Shown piece by piece: positions 10,824 through 19,244 of a stretch of DNA of 64,000 bases. The DNA is from Acholoe squamosa (taxonomy: Eukaryota > Annelida > Polychaeta > Phyllodocida > Polynoidae): NCBI GenBank assembly GCA_949317995.1, contig OX439041.1, forward strand, positions 6,646,001-6,710,000, written 5' to 3'. The notes under the pieces are model-generated. The model was not told the DNA's origin. It searched no databases and saw only the letters and a program-made list of their open reading frames with translations. A program made the translations under genes and the position numbers. Positions within the stretch are counted from its first letter, which is position 1, and the number at the start of each line of letters is the position of its first letter.

Positions 10824-11485
10824 TTGACATCGGCCATAGAAGAAACCAACAGACATCGTTATTGTACACTTGCTTTGTACCAAAGAGATGCTATGAAGAT
10901 CAAAGAACTATGTAGAGTTAAGGTAACTAACAAACACTTGAATCAGGGTGTAGAGCTTTTTCAGATCTTTTGGAATTACCCATATTCTTTGAGGAACAGA
11001 CCGAGCATACAGTGATGCGTGAAAGTCGTATAACGACACCCCCCAAAAACTTCCAAATGGTCGACATGACCATCTGGAAGCCTGTTTTAGACAAGAACTT
11101 TAAATTGAAATTGGAAATAGAGAAATTAGGAACAATAGAAGACAAACCTTTGGAAGATCTGATAAACCAACTAGATGAAATAAGAATTTGGGAACATTCA
11201 TATTTTTCGAAAGAGAATATACCATATAGTATTATTGCATGCATAGTCATTATCATATCTATAATCATTGCAGTGTTAATGTGTAAGAGGAAAATGTTGC
11301 TAGAGTTGCTTATCAATAAGGTGCAGAGGAGACTCCATAAGGAGGAAGAGTCACACATTGTCAATGCTGAGCAAACTAACAAAGTAACTAACAAACACTT
11401 GAATCAGGGTGTAGAGCTTTATCAAGTTATTACTAATTACACTCACAAACAATTCAAATCCGACTTTCCTGTGGTTTTATATAAG
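10824..11485 (+). pseudogene. Decayed env-like fragment interrupted by element B
   Basis: The reading frames here encode Cys-containing segments (around 10855-10920) and then a frame with an acidic/Leu-rich stretch, a clear hydrophobic membrane segment (IPYSIIACIVIIISIIIAVL) and a basic tail. This is the layout of the C-terminal end of retrotransposon Env or similar type I membrane glycoproteins. A block of about 40 nt beginning TAACTAACAAACACTTG occurs twice (10923-10962 and 11384-11423), a local duplication. There is no start or full ectodomain. Element B is inserted at 11486. Assignment to Env is by overall character, not a specific motif. Confidence 0.45.
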
Positions 11486-11689
11486 TGTGAGGATTTCACA
11501 GTGATCCCTTAATATCAGAGTATCTTACCTTGAAGATGTGGGAGAGACAACTCCAGCACCTGTGTTGTGGTCTGCAGTCAGCTCTAAAGTGCGGGAATCT
11601 CGCCTCCTAAGCCCGCGCGTCGGGCCCGGGATTCCCTGGGGCCGGGGAAACCCCCTGTTGCCTCGCGCGGCAGATGCGCGCGTCTCACA
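11486..11689 (-). repeat. 3' LTR of element B
   Basis: 204 bp, matching 22537-22740. GC-rich at its U3 start, with no clear TATA box or AATAAA visible, so promoter and polyadenylation signals are non-standard or lie outside my recognition. Confidence 0.92.
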
Positions 11690-11700
11690 CTCCTCTCCGT
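11690..11700 (-). other. Polypurine tract, element B
   Basis: On the minus strand ACGGAGAGGAG lies directly against the 3' LTR start, as expected for the plus-strand DNA primer. Between this and ORF3 (11701-11919) no further gene is seen. Confidence 0.8.
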
Positions 11701-11919
11701 TCAGTTTTTAAAGGGCAGGGCACTGATTTGATAATATCCAGACTATGTACATGTTCGCCGGACCTTTCGGTCCAGCGCTACTGCTGCTATATACAGGGTG
11801 CTGGTCTATGATCCCAGCTCTATGATCGTTTCCTACTTGTCTATATGCCTACAACCTATGGCGACGACGACTCCTAACTATGACGCCGACGACTACTAAC
11901 TATGTGTCTTCTCGGGGGT

Positions 11920-13803
11920 TTAGGATTGAGGCCCGAAGAACACCTCAGCGTTCCGTGCTGCAATCCTCAGAATGATGCTACGGGGCAGGCCCCGCAGCTC
12001 CCCTATACGTCTGGCAACCTCCAGGATTGACTCTGGGCAATGCTGTTTTGGATGGATTCCAGGGGGGCACAGGTATGGGCTGTCTGTCTCCAGGAGCAGC
12101 TTGTCCAAGTTGATGTTTTGAACGACCTTCTCCAGCTCTGCGTGGTGGTTAGGGCGTAGTAGCAATGCAGAGATGCTGAAGGACACCTCCGGGAACGACT
12201 GTTCCCAGGCCTTCTGCTCTGCAAGGCCCCCATCAAAGCTGTGGAGTTGGATACGGTGATTCTTGGGTAGCACTTGTGTAAGGACCTGTCGGCACATCCT
12301 ACCAGCCCGTCCATCACCCCTGTCGCGTGTATGGATTACGACTGGCAGTCTCCTTTCTGCAGCTACCGAGGCTAGATTGGCCAGTGCCACCTCCTGGGCC
12401 AGGACCCGTCCATGGCCTTCGTTGTGGTAGAGGTCGATGCCGATCTCCCCCACCGCGACCGCGTCCTGGGTCGCCGCCTCGCGGGTCCGGTTTAGCAGGT
12501 CCTCCAACTCCTCCAGCCGTTCTGGGACTATTGCTGGATGTAGGCCCACCACTCTTAGCACTCCCACCCCCGGGAGACTTTCCATGCGTCCCCAGTCACC
12601 CGGGTAGCATTGGACATCAACCACCGTAAGGGTAGAGAGGTTCCTCCGCCAGCCTTTGTCATAGACAGTGGACCTGGTCGAGTTTCTGGCCAGCTGGCGA
12701 AGGTGACAGTGGGCATCAAAGCCGGGTGGAAGGGTTGACCCCAGGCACCCAGCTGACCTATTTGATGTCTTGATTCTTTGACGGGTGTTCTGGTCACAAA
12801 GCGCCAAGAGGGGTGCCAGCACACGCCAGTGAAGCAGGCAACCTTCGCTTGATGGCGGATTCATGATCCTCTTCGCCGGAGCAGTGAGCCCCAGCGCCTG
12901 ATCATAATGCTGATCATAATGCGCCATGAGTGCTTCTTGGCAGGGTGACACCGAGATCTCTCCCAGTGTGTCCTTGTTCAGCAGGTGGTGTAGGTTGACT
13001 CTCTTAACACCCAGGGAATGCGACAGGTCTTCAAGCATTCCTGCGCACATCCCAACCCAACGGTCCAGCATCCTATCGTCGAATGGTCTTGCTCTTCGGC
13101 ACTGGCTCATATGCTCGGTCAAGCAGCTCGGTCTTGTGAACTGCTCCTGACAGCCCCAGCATGCTGTTTCTGGCTGGATGAAGAATGGCATGTGAGATTG
13201 TACCACATGGCGATGGATGTGGTTAGAACGACTGCACATGTCCGACACTGGGCATGTGCTGGTCTTCCGTCGCTTCTTTACCGCTGGCTGCGGAACGGTA
13301 CCACGCCTCTTGGGCTGGTTATCATTTGGGCTGGGACGACTCTCTATGGTAACCGTCCTAACTTCTTCCTCTTCCTCATGTTCTCTCTTCCTGTGGCCTG
13401 TGGCCAGTGTGACAGACCGCTGTCTGCTTTTCTCCACCGCAGCTCCATCCGGACCACTTGCGAAAGTGACCCGGATTCCCGTTGGTGTTGGGCCGGCTAC
13501 TTCCCGGCCTTGATCTTTCTGTTGGACGATGGACACCAGAGGGGCCACCGTTGGTGTTAGGGTAGCGCCCTTCTGGTCATGTTGCTGCCGTGGTGGGACT
13601 TTATCTTGCCCGGGTTCTGTTGACCTGGTCGAGTTCATCCAGGTTGGAAGTCCCGCCATCATTGGTCCCGCCATCATGGGTAGGGGAGACCCCCACTGTG
13701 GTAACGACCAGGGCGAGCCAAACAGAAGAGGTGCTTGGCCCATGCTGGCTGTTGCTGCTGATGGAAGGGGCATTGGGACCAGGATGAAACCATTTGGTGG
13801 CAT
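11920..13803 (-). CDS. ORF3 of element B: zinc-finger TatD-type metallonuclease
   Basis: About 627 aa from the first ATG (13803); the frame is open to 13857, just after a good splice acceptor. The N-terminal third is Pro/Gln/Gly-rich and disordered. A basic stretch (KKRRK) then precedes two Cys/His fingers: one CPVSDMC..HRHVVQSH, one CWGC..H..C. The C-terminal about 270 aa is a TatD-family TIM-barrel hydrolase with the family's metal ligands: HCH in FDAHCHL, Glu in GEIGID, His in VVIHTRD, His in LHSFDGG, and Asp in LLETDSPYL. TatD enzymes are metal-dependent DNases/exonucleases. All ligands are present, so activity is plausible. It sits after pol where env would be. Possible roles, which I only infer, are cDNA trimming, integration-site or repair processing, or counter-defence. 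It could also be a captured host TATDN gene. Confidence 0.88.
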   Translation of the reverse strand: MPPNGFILVPMPLPSAATASMGQAPLLFGSPWSLPQWGSPLPMMAGPMMAGLPTWMNSTRSTEPGQDKVPPRQQHDQKGATLTPTVAPLVSIVQQKDQGREVAGPTPTGIRVTFASGPDGAAVEKSRQRSVTLATGHRKREHEEEEEVRTVTIESRPSPNDNQPKRRGTVPQPAVKKRRKTSTCPVSDMCSRSNHIHRHVVQSHMPFFIQPETACWGCQEQFTRPSCLTEHMSQCRRARPFDDRMLDRWVGMCAGMLEDLSHSLGVKRVNLHHLLNKDTLGEISVSPCQEALMAHYDQHYDQALGLTAPAKRIMNPPSSEGCLLHWRVLAPLLALCDQNTRQRIKTSNRSAGCLGSTLPPGFDAHCHLRQLARNSTRSTVYDKGWRRNLSTLTVVDVQCYPGDWGRMESLPGVGVLRVVGLHPAIVPERLEELEDLLNRTREAATQDAVAVGEIGIDLYHNEGHGRVLAQEVALANLASVAAERRLPVVIHTRDRGDGRAGRMCRQVLTQVLPKNHRIQLHSFDGGLAEQKAWEQSFPEVSFSISALLLRPNHHAELEKVVQNINLDKLLLETDSPYLCPPGIHPKQHCPESILEVARRIGELRGLPRSIILRIAARNAEVFFGPQS

Positions 13804-14434
13804 CTGGTTTGGCTGAGCAGGCTGGCTCTGATCTATCTCTAGTAGGTGATGCTTCAAGCTGCAATGGTGAAGAGAAGTCGAGGTCTATAACTTCATCTTA
13901 CATAATCTAGTGGGACTACTTGTGTACTACGTCTACTTATGGGTTGCTTATAAGGTCCGGATTCCCGTTGGTGTTGGGCCGGCTACTTCCCGGCCTTGAT
14001 CTTTCTGTTGGACGATGGACACCAGAGGGGCCACCGTTGGTGTTAGGGTAGCGCCCTTCTGGTCATGTTGCTGCCGTGGTGGGACTTTATCTTGCCCGGG
14101 TTCTGTTGACCTGGTCGAGTTCATCCAGGTTGGAAGTCCCGCCATCATTGGTCCCGCCATCATGGGTAGGGGAGACCCCCACTGTGGTAACGACCAGGGC
14201 GAGCCAAACAGAAGAGGTGCTTGGCCCATGCTGGCTGTTGCTGCTGATGGAAGGGGCATTGGGACCAGGATGAAACCATTTGGTGGCATCTGGTTTGGCT
14301 GAGCAGGCTGGCTCTGATCTATCTCTAGTAGGTGATGCTTCAAGCTGCAATGGTGAAGAGAAGTCGAGGTCTATAACTTCATCTTACATAATCTAGTGGG
14401 ACTACTTGTGTACTACGTCTACTTATGGGTTGCT
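13471..14434. repeat. 478-bp tandem duplication at the pol/ORF3 junction
   Basis: 13471-13948 is repeated at 13957-14434 with no difference that I noticed, separated by the 8-nt filler TATAAGGT. The unit contains the ORF3 5' end and the candidate splice acceptor. The upstream copy therefore carries a truncated ORF3 start (14343-13948) that ends within the filler, while the downstream copy leads into full ORF3. Confidence 0.9.
13859..13885 (-). promoter_or_regulatory. Candidate 3' splice site before ORF3
   Basis: Minus strand CTTCTCTTCACCATTGCAG followed by C: a pyrimidine tract ending in CAG, 55 nt before the first ORF3 ATG. A second copy lies in the duplicated unit near 14345. It pairs naturally with the donor in the 5' LTR to make a short ORF3 mRNA that skips gag and pol. 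Confidence 0.5.
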
Positions 14435-14438
14435 ATTG

Positions 14439-17400
14439 TTAGTGGAGAATACGAGGAAGCTGAGAAAGGCGGCGAATCGTGTTTAAAAGTCTTGCGGGAA
14501 GGCGTATGGGTCTTCCTCTTCTCGACCTTCTTTCCACTAAGTCGCTGCCCGGCTCCACTGGGCTACTTTGATCATGATGTGTATTTTGTTTTCTTATGGT
14601 GTTTCTTTTTAGGTCCACCCCGAGCCCTCTGGGCTGGTGCGCTGCAGTCTGAGGATTATCTTCTGTCGGGGATCCAGCAGGCTCATCAGGGGCTGCTAAA
14701 GGATTCCTAGCTAGAGGTTCAGGAGTCTGGTTGTCAGGGGCAGCTAAGGATGGATCTTTCTTCTGCCCCATGTCAGGGGGTCCAGTGCCCAGGGCCCTGC
14801 CATTGTCTGGGGCAGCCAGGGGTGTGTCTTCTCTCTGGCTACTGTTGGGGGGGCCGTACTCCGGGGCTGTGTCATTATCCGGGGCAGCTTCCTGTTGATT
14901 GTCTTCTGCAGTATGTCCCACTGGCTTGTTCGATGCGGCTGTGGGATCCCTTGCAGCTGGTCCTGCAGGCTGGTTGTTGGGGGCAGCTGGGTATGCATCT
15001 TCTCTCTGCCTTATGTCAGGGGGGCCATGCCCCTGGGTTAGGTCGTGCTCTTCCTCATCTGCGGATTCCTCCAGATGCAACAGCCGATGTCTCATACGGC
15101 GTAGCCACATTGGAATTGCTCTGTCTCTGCAGATGCTTAGACGGTCATGGTGGATTACTTCCACCTTTTTCCTCCCTCGGATCTTCAGAAGCACCGGTGA
15201 CAGGACTGCCTCAACTAGGTATGGGCCCTTCCACACCGGTTTGAGCTTGGGGCTCTCGCCCTTTTTGTTCGCTGTGTCCCTCTTGTATACTAGGTCACCT
15301 TGTTCGTACTTCACATGGGACAACTTTTGGTCATAAGTCTTTTTCTGGAGCTCCTGTTTTGCCTTGAGACCTTCACGCGCCATTTCATGGACTTCCTCCA
15401 TGGTTCGTCGTAGCTTTTGGACATACTCCGAGGCAGAGACAGGAATATTGTCGTTCCTGGCGGTGAGTCCGAAAACCACATCCTCTGGTTGCGTAACTTC
15501 CCGGCCCAGCATCATCATGTTGGGGCTATATCCAGTTTGCTTGTGGGGAACCGCTCGGAGGGCTCCAGCCAGGACAGACAGGTGTCTATCCCATTGCCTT
15601 GCCTTTCCCTCGAGAAAGCAGCGCACCATCTGCAGGATTGTTCTATTGTACCGTTCCACCTGTCCATTGGATGCAGGCCTGTATGGTGTTGTTCTGGTTT
15701 TCTTTACCTTTAACAAGTCACACACGCTGCGTATGACATTGCCGTCAACATTGCGACCCTGATCGGTATGTAGTTGTTGTGGGCATCCCCAGCGCGCTAC
15801 AAAGTCATCTACAAACTTATCTGCGATGATCTCGGCCTTCTGATCCGGGATGGCATAGCATTCCACCCACTTGGTGAATTGGTCAACAATAACTAGGATA
15901 CAGGTGTTCTTACTCTCTGATTCCGGTAGCGGCCCCAGTATGTCTAGGTGGACCCTTTCTAGCGGTGCACCAGCATGGTATTTCCCAAGGGGGCCACGTG
16001 CCTTCTGGCAGGGTTTCTTATTTCGGGTACAGGTGGCACATGACCGGACAAAGTCCCGGCAGTCGCTCTGCAGCTGGAACCAGATAAATCCTTGTTTCAG
16101 ACGTGCATATGTTTTGTCCTGCCCCAGATGACCAGCCGTGGCGTGGTCATGGCAGAACTCCAGTATTTCCTGTCTGTGCTCCTTCGGTGCTATCAGTAGG
16201 AATCTAGGCTTATTCAGCGTTTCCCACTTGTAGTGTAGCACCCCTTCTCTCATAACCAGCTGTGACCTGTGCACCCAGAAGTACTTTGTGGCTGGGCTGC
16301 TGATGGCAAGAGCAGCTTGCGACGGCTCGCATCCTGCCTCCATCCACCCTATGATGGGGCTAAGGTCATGGTCCTTCAGTTGTTTTTCCCTTAATTGTTC
16401 CTTAGAATACCCGCCTAGGCATGTATCCAGCATTGTCTGCTCATCTTCCGCATTTAGATCATCAACATCAAGCATTCTGATCACTGTCCCTTGTGTCGTA
16501 CTCGACTCGGCTTCGCCTGTATCCAAGCATGCTTCCAGGCTCCGTAATGCAAGCGGCACTACATCATCCACATCTGTCTCGAAGCGGCTCCACTGGTCAT
16601 GCGCTCTCTCACAAAACCTGCATCCACCGCATGGCAGGAGCTGAGGCTTGGATCCCGCCCTATAGCAGTCACAGTATTCCACCGTGTCTGGGATGCGGGA
16701 CAGGGCATCAGCATTGATGTGCTTCTTCCCTGGACGGTGCACAATCGACATGTCATATTGGGAGAGTTCCTCTAGCCACCTTGATAGTTGACCTTGGATG
16801 CTTTTAAAGCCCATCAGCCACGTGAGGCTGTTGTGGTCGGTCCTGACGAGAAAGGGCCTCCCAAGCAGGTAGTGGCGGTACTGCCGCGACAGCATCACCA
16901 CGGCCAGCAGTTCTTTCCGTGTTGTGCAGTATTTACGTTGTTCAGCGGTTAGGACAAAGCTGTTGTAGGCTATTATCTGCACTTTCCCGTCAACTATCTG
17001 CCCTAACTCCCCCGCTACAGCTACATCAGAGGCATCACAGTCCAGGATGAATTTGTATCTGACGTCTGGGTAAGGTAGTATTGGCGCTGCCAGTAACGCA
17101 CTCTTGATTAGGGACTGTGCTGTGGCCGCCTCCCCTGACCACTCAAATTTTGTCTTGGGGCTGGTCAGGGCGTAAAGTGGAGCAGATATTTCGGCAAACC
17201 GCGGGATAAACTCACGGTGGTAATTCGCATACCCAAGGAACGATTCAAGGTCTTTGACACATCTCGGTGTTGGCCACTTTTCTATAGTTTCTCTGCTCTC
17301 TGGGTTTATCTGGATCCCTTCTGGTGTTACTTGCCTGCCAAGGAATGTGACCTTGTTCTGAAACAGACTGCACTTCTTAGGTTTAAGTTTGAGGTCATAT

Positions 17401-19241
17401 TCTCCAAACCTCTCTAGGGCTTCAACCAGGTTATCCCTGGCTTGGGAGAAGCTGTTTCCAAAGACCACCACGTCATCTAGGTATGACAGAACCTTCTTCC
17501 ACTGCATACCATGGAGAACAAGCTGGACTGCCCTCTGGAATGTCGCAGGGGCATTACATAGGCCGAAACCCATACGTGTCCACTCATAGAGCCCATACTT
17601 TGTGATGAAAGCTGTTTTGTGCTGATCAGCTTCGTCGAGCTCTATCTGCCAGTAACCAGAATTCATGTCCAGGGTGCTGTAGAACCGACTTCCCGCCAGC
17701 GAGTCTAAGCACTCCTCGATTTTTGGCAGGGGGAAGGCATCCTTTATGGTCACACTGTTCAGGCCCCGATAATCGAGGCACCATCGGACTGACCCGTCTT
17801 TTTTACGTACCAACACAGGGACTGCAGCCCATGGGGATGATGAGGGCCTGATTACTCCAGCATCGAGCATCTTGTTAAGATGCTTCTCCTCTTCCTCTTG
17901 GAAGCCCAATGGGGTGCGGCGCATGCGCTGCCGGATGGGTTTGGCATCCCCTGTGTCTATGGTGTGTTTTATAGCTGAGAAACAACCCAGGTCTGTGTCA
18001 TCCTTTGAGAATACTGACTGGTACTCCTTAAGGATAGTGCACAGCTCTCGGGCCTGTTCCAGGTTGAGCACTGAGGCTGACCTGTGGAACAAATCGCGAA
18101 GATGCGGTGGTATCTGCCCCGCCAGGTCTTTGACATCCTCTGCCGTGACTGGCCGTTTGGGTTCATCGTCTACATGTTCCAAGTTCCTAAGGCCAGCCGG
18201 CACCGTTGACATGTCGAGTTCCGAGTCCATGACCCCTCCAGGCTGTGCCGACCCGAGAACTTGGCCTGCCTTGACCTTGACATAGTTATCACTGACATTA
18301 CATAACTCGAGTACTGCGGTGTCTGAGTTTTTATCTAGGACACTGTGTGGGCACAGGACATCCGGGTGAAAGAGTCTTGGGCTCAGAACCCGATCTCCTT
18401 CAGGCACATCCAGTCCCTGATTTATACACACCGCCACCTGTCTGGATGAATGTGGTGGTAATACAACTCTTTTGAGGCAGACCACTGGGGAGACCCCATA
18501 TGTGTCACCTGACCTGCTCTGGCGATATTTAGCTCTGATACTGTGACCGTTGATCTGGACTGTTGCCATTGTGAGATCAATTGAGGCCCCTACGGCTTTA
18601 AAAAAGTCCAGACCCAGTATGACAGAATCCGTTATTGGCGCAACATACATGTGCCATTTGAATGTAAGTCCCTCCGTTTCGAGGGTCACTGGGTCTGTGA
18701 AGTGGCCCTTCATGAAGCTGTCCGGTCCCGCCCCCTTCAACTTGATGGTCTCCTTTCGTGCAGGAGGGTGCTCCATGCTTTCTACAAAGTTCGAGCTGAG
18801 TACAGACACTTGTGCGCCTAGGTCGATCAGAGCGTTCACTGAGGTCCCATTGATTTCAACTGGTAGGACAAGACTCTCAGGGGTGTCTTTTATTGAGTTC
18901 TTTGTACGGAAGTAGACATTACGTATCCGAGGGTCCTCATGTCTCGCACCATCCTCCACAGTGTGCACCGTGTAGGATTTAGCATCAGAGTGAGGGCCCC
19001 CAGTGGGTAAGTCTGGCCTTCCCGACTGCCACATTTTGGCGTTCTCTGGGGGGCGACCTTTGTCGACTTCAAGCCGAGGCTCTTTATGCCTTACCCCATC
19101 CCTCACAGTGTGCACCGTGTGGGAGTTGGCGCCGGCACTAGAGCCTCCAGTAACTGATGATGTTTGCCTTTGACCTATATCTGGCGGACGACCCTGGTCA
19201 GCCCGGAATGGTATCGGGTCCCGTCCATTCCTGGCTAGTTT
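14439..19241 (-). CDS. pol: pol polyprotein of element B
   Basis: One open frame of about 1,600 codons in the -1 frame after gag. The N-terminal linker contains two copies of a TVHTV.DG.RH repeat. The protease active site reads DLGA (18813-18824), whereas the family usually has DTGA or DSGA. Reverse transcriptase has YLDD at 17472-17483. RNase H follows (FILDCDAS, then RTDHNSL). Integrase has the HHCC module (HATAGH..CATC) and the DDE core (LDILGP, TDQGRN, GQVERYN), followed by a GPY/F module (WKGPYLV). The last about 210 aa form a Pro/Asp/Ala-rich repetitive tail ending 5 nt beyond the 478-bp duplication. The protein looks intact except for the unusual protease triad. It would supply all enzymes for copying and insertion. 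Confidence 0.93.
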   Translation of the reverse strand, partial: KLARNGRDPIPFRADQGRPPDIGQRQTSSVTGGSSAGANSHTVHTVRDGVRHKEPRLEVDKGRPPENAKMWQSGRPDLPTGGPHSDAKSYTVHTVEDGARHEDPRIRNVYFRTKNSIKDTPESLVLPVEINGTSVNALIDLGAQVSVLSSNFVESMEHPPARKETIKLKGAGPDSFMKGHFTDPVTLETEGLTFKWHMYVAPITDSVILGLDFFKAVGASIDLTMATVQINGHSIRAKYRQSRSGDTYGVSPVVCLKRVVLPPHSSRQVAVCINQGLDVPEGDRVLSPRLFHPDVLCPHSVLDKNSDTAVLELCNVSDNYVKVKAGQVLGSAQPGGVMDSELDMSTVPAGLRNLEHVDDEPKRPVTAEDVKDLAGQIPPHLRDLFHRSASVLNLEQARELCTILKEYQSVFSKDDTDLGCFSAIKHTIDTGDAKPIRQRMRRTPLGFQEEEEKHLNKMLDAGVIRPSSSPWAAVPVLVRKKDGSVRWCLDYRGLNSVTIKDAFPLPKIEECLDSLAGSRFYSTLDMNSGYWQIELDEADQHKTAFITKYGLYEWTRMGFGLCNAPATFQRAVQLVLHGMQWKKVLSYLDDVVVFGNSFSQARDNLVEALERFGEYDLKLKPKKCSLFQNKVTFLGRQVTPEGIQINPESRETIEKWPTPRCVKDLESFLGYANYHREFIPRFAEISAPLYALTSPKTKFEWSGEAATAQSLIKSALLAAPILPYPDVRYKFILDCDASDVAVAGELGQIVDGKVQIIAYNSFVLTAEQRKYCTTRKELLAVVMLSRQYRHYLLGRPFLVRTDHNSLTWLMGFKSIQGQLSRWLEELSQYDMSIVHRPGKKHINADALSRIPDTVEYCDCYRAGSKPQLLPCGGCRFCERAHDQWSRFETDVDDVVPLALRSLEACLDTGEAESSTTQGTVIRMLDVDDLNAEDEQTMLDTCLGGYSKEQLREKQLKDHDLSPIIGWMEAGCEPSQAALAISSPATKYFWVHRSQLVMREGVLHYKWETLNKPRFLLIAPKEHRQEILEFCHDHATAGHLGQDKTYARLKQGFIWFQLQSDCRDFVRSCATCTRNKKPCQKARGPLGKYHAGAPLERVHLDILGPLPESESKNTCILVIVDQFTKWVECYAIPDQKAEIIADKFVDDFVARWGCPQQLHTDQGRNVDGNVIRSVCDLLKVKKTRTTPYRPASNGQVERYNRTILQMVRCFLEGKARQWDRHLSVLAGALRAVPHKQTGYSPNMMMLGREVTQPEDVVFGLTARNDNIPVSASEYVQKLRRTMEEVHEMAREGLKAKQELQKKTYDQKLSHVKYEQGDLVYKRDTANKKGESPKLKPVWKGPYLVEAVLSPVLLKIRGRKKVEVIHHDRLSICRDRAIPMWLRRMRHRLLHLEESADEEEHDLTQGHGPPDIRQREDAYPAAPNNQPAGPAARDPTAASNKPVGHTAEDNQQEAAPDNDTAPEYGPPNSSQREDTPLAAPDNGRALGTGPPDMGQKKDPSLAAPDNQTPEPLARNPLAAPDEPAGSPTEDNPQTAAHQPRGLGVDLKRNTIRKQNTHHDQSSPVEPGSDLVERRSRRGRPIRLPARLLNTIRRLSQLPRILH

Positions 19242-19244
19242 TTT
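19205..19244 (-). promoter_or_regulatory. -1 ribosomal frameshift signal, element B
   Basis: The heptamer AAAAAAC (19244-19238) reads A AAA AAC in the gag frame and is directly followed by the gag TAG (19237-19235). After a 6-nt spacer comes a perfect 7-bp stem, GGAATGG (19231-19225) with CCATTCC (19211-19205), around a 13-nt loop. Heptamer, spacer and stem match the classic retroviral layout, and pol is open in the -1 frame across it. Confidence 0.88.

Noticed and set aside
12327-13816. Plus-strand ORFs opposite ORF3 of element B
   Set aside because: They are shadows of a well-supported minus-strand gene with catalytic motifs.
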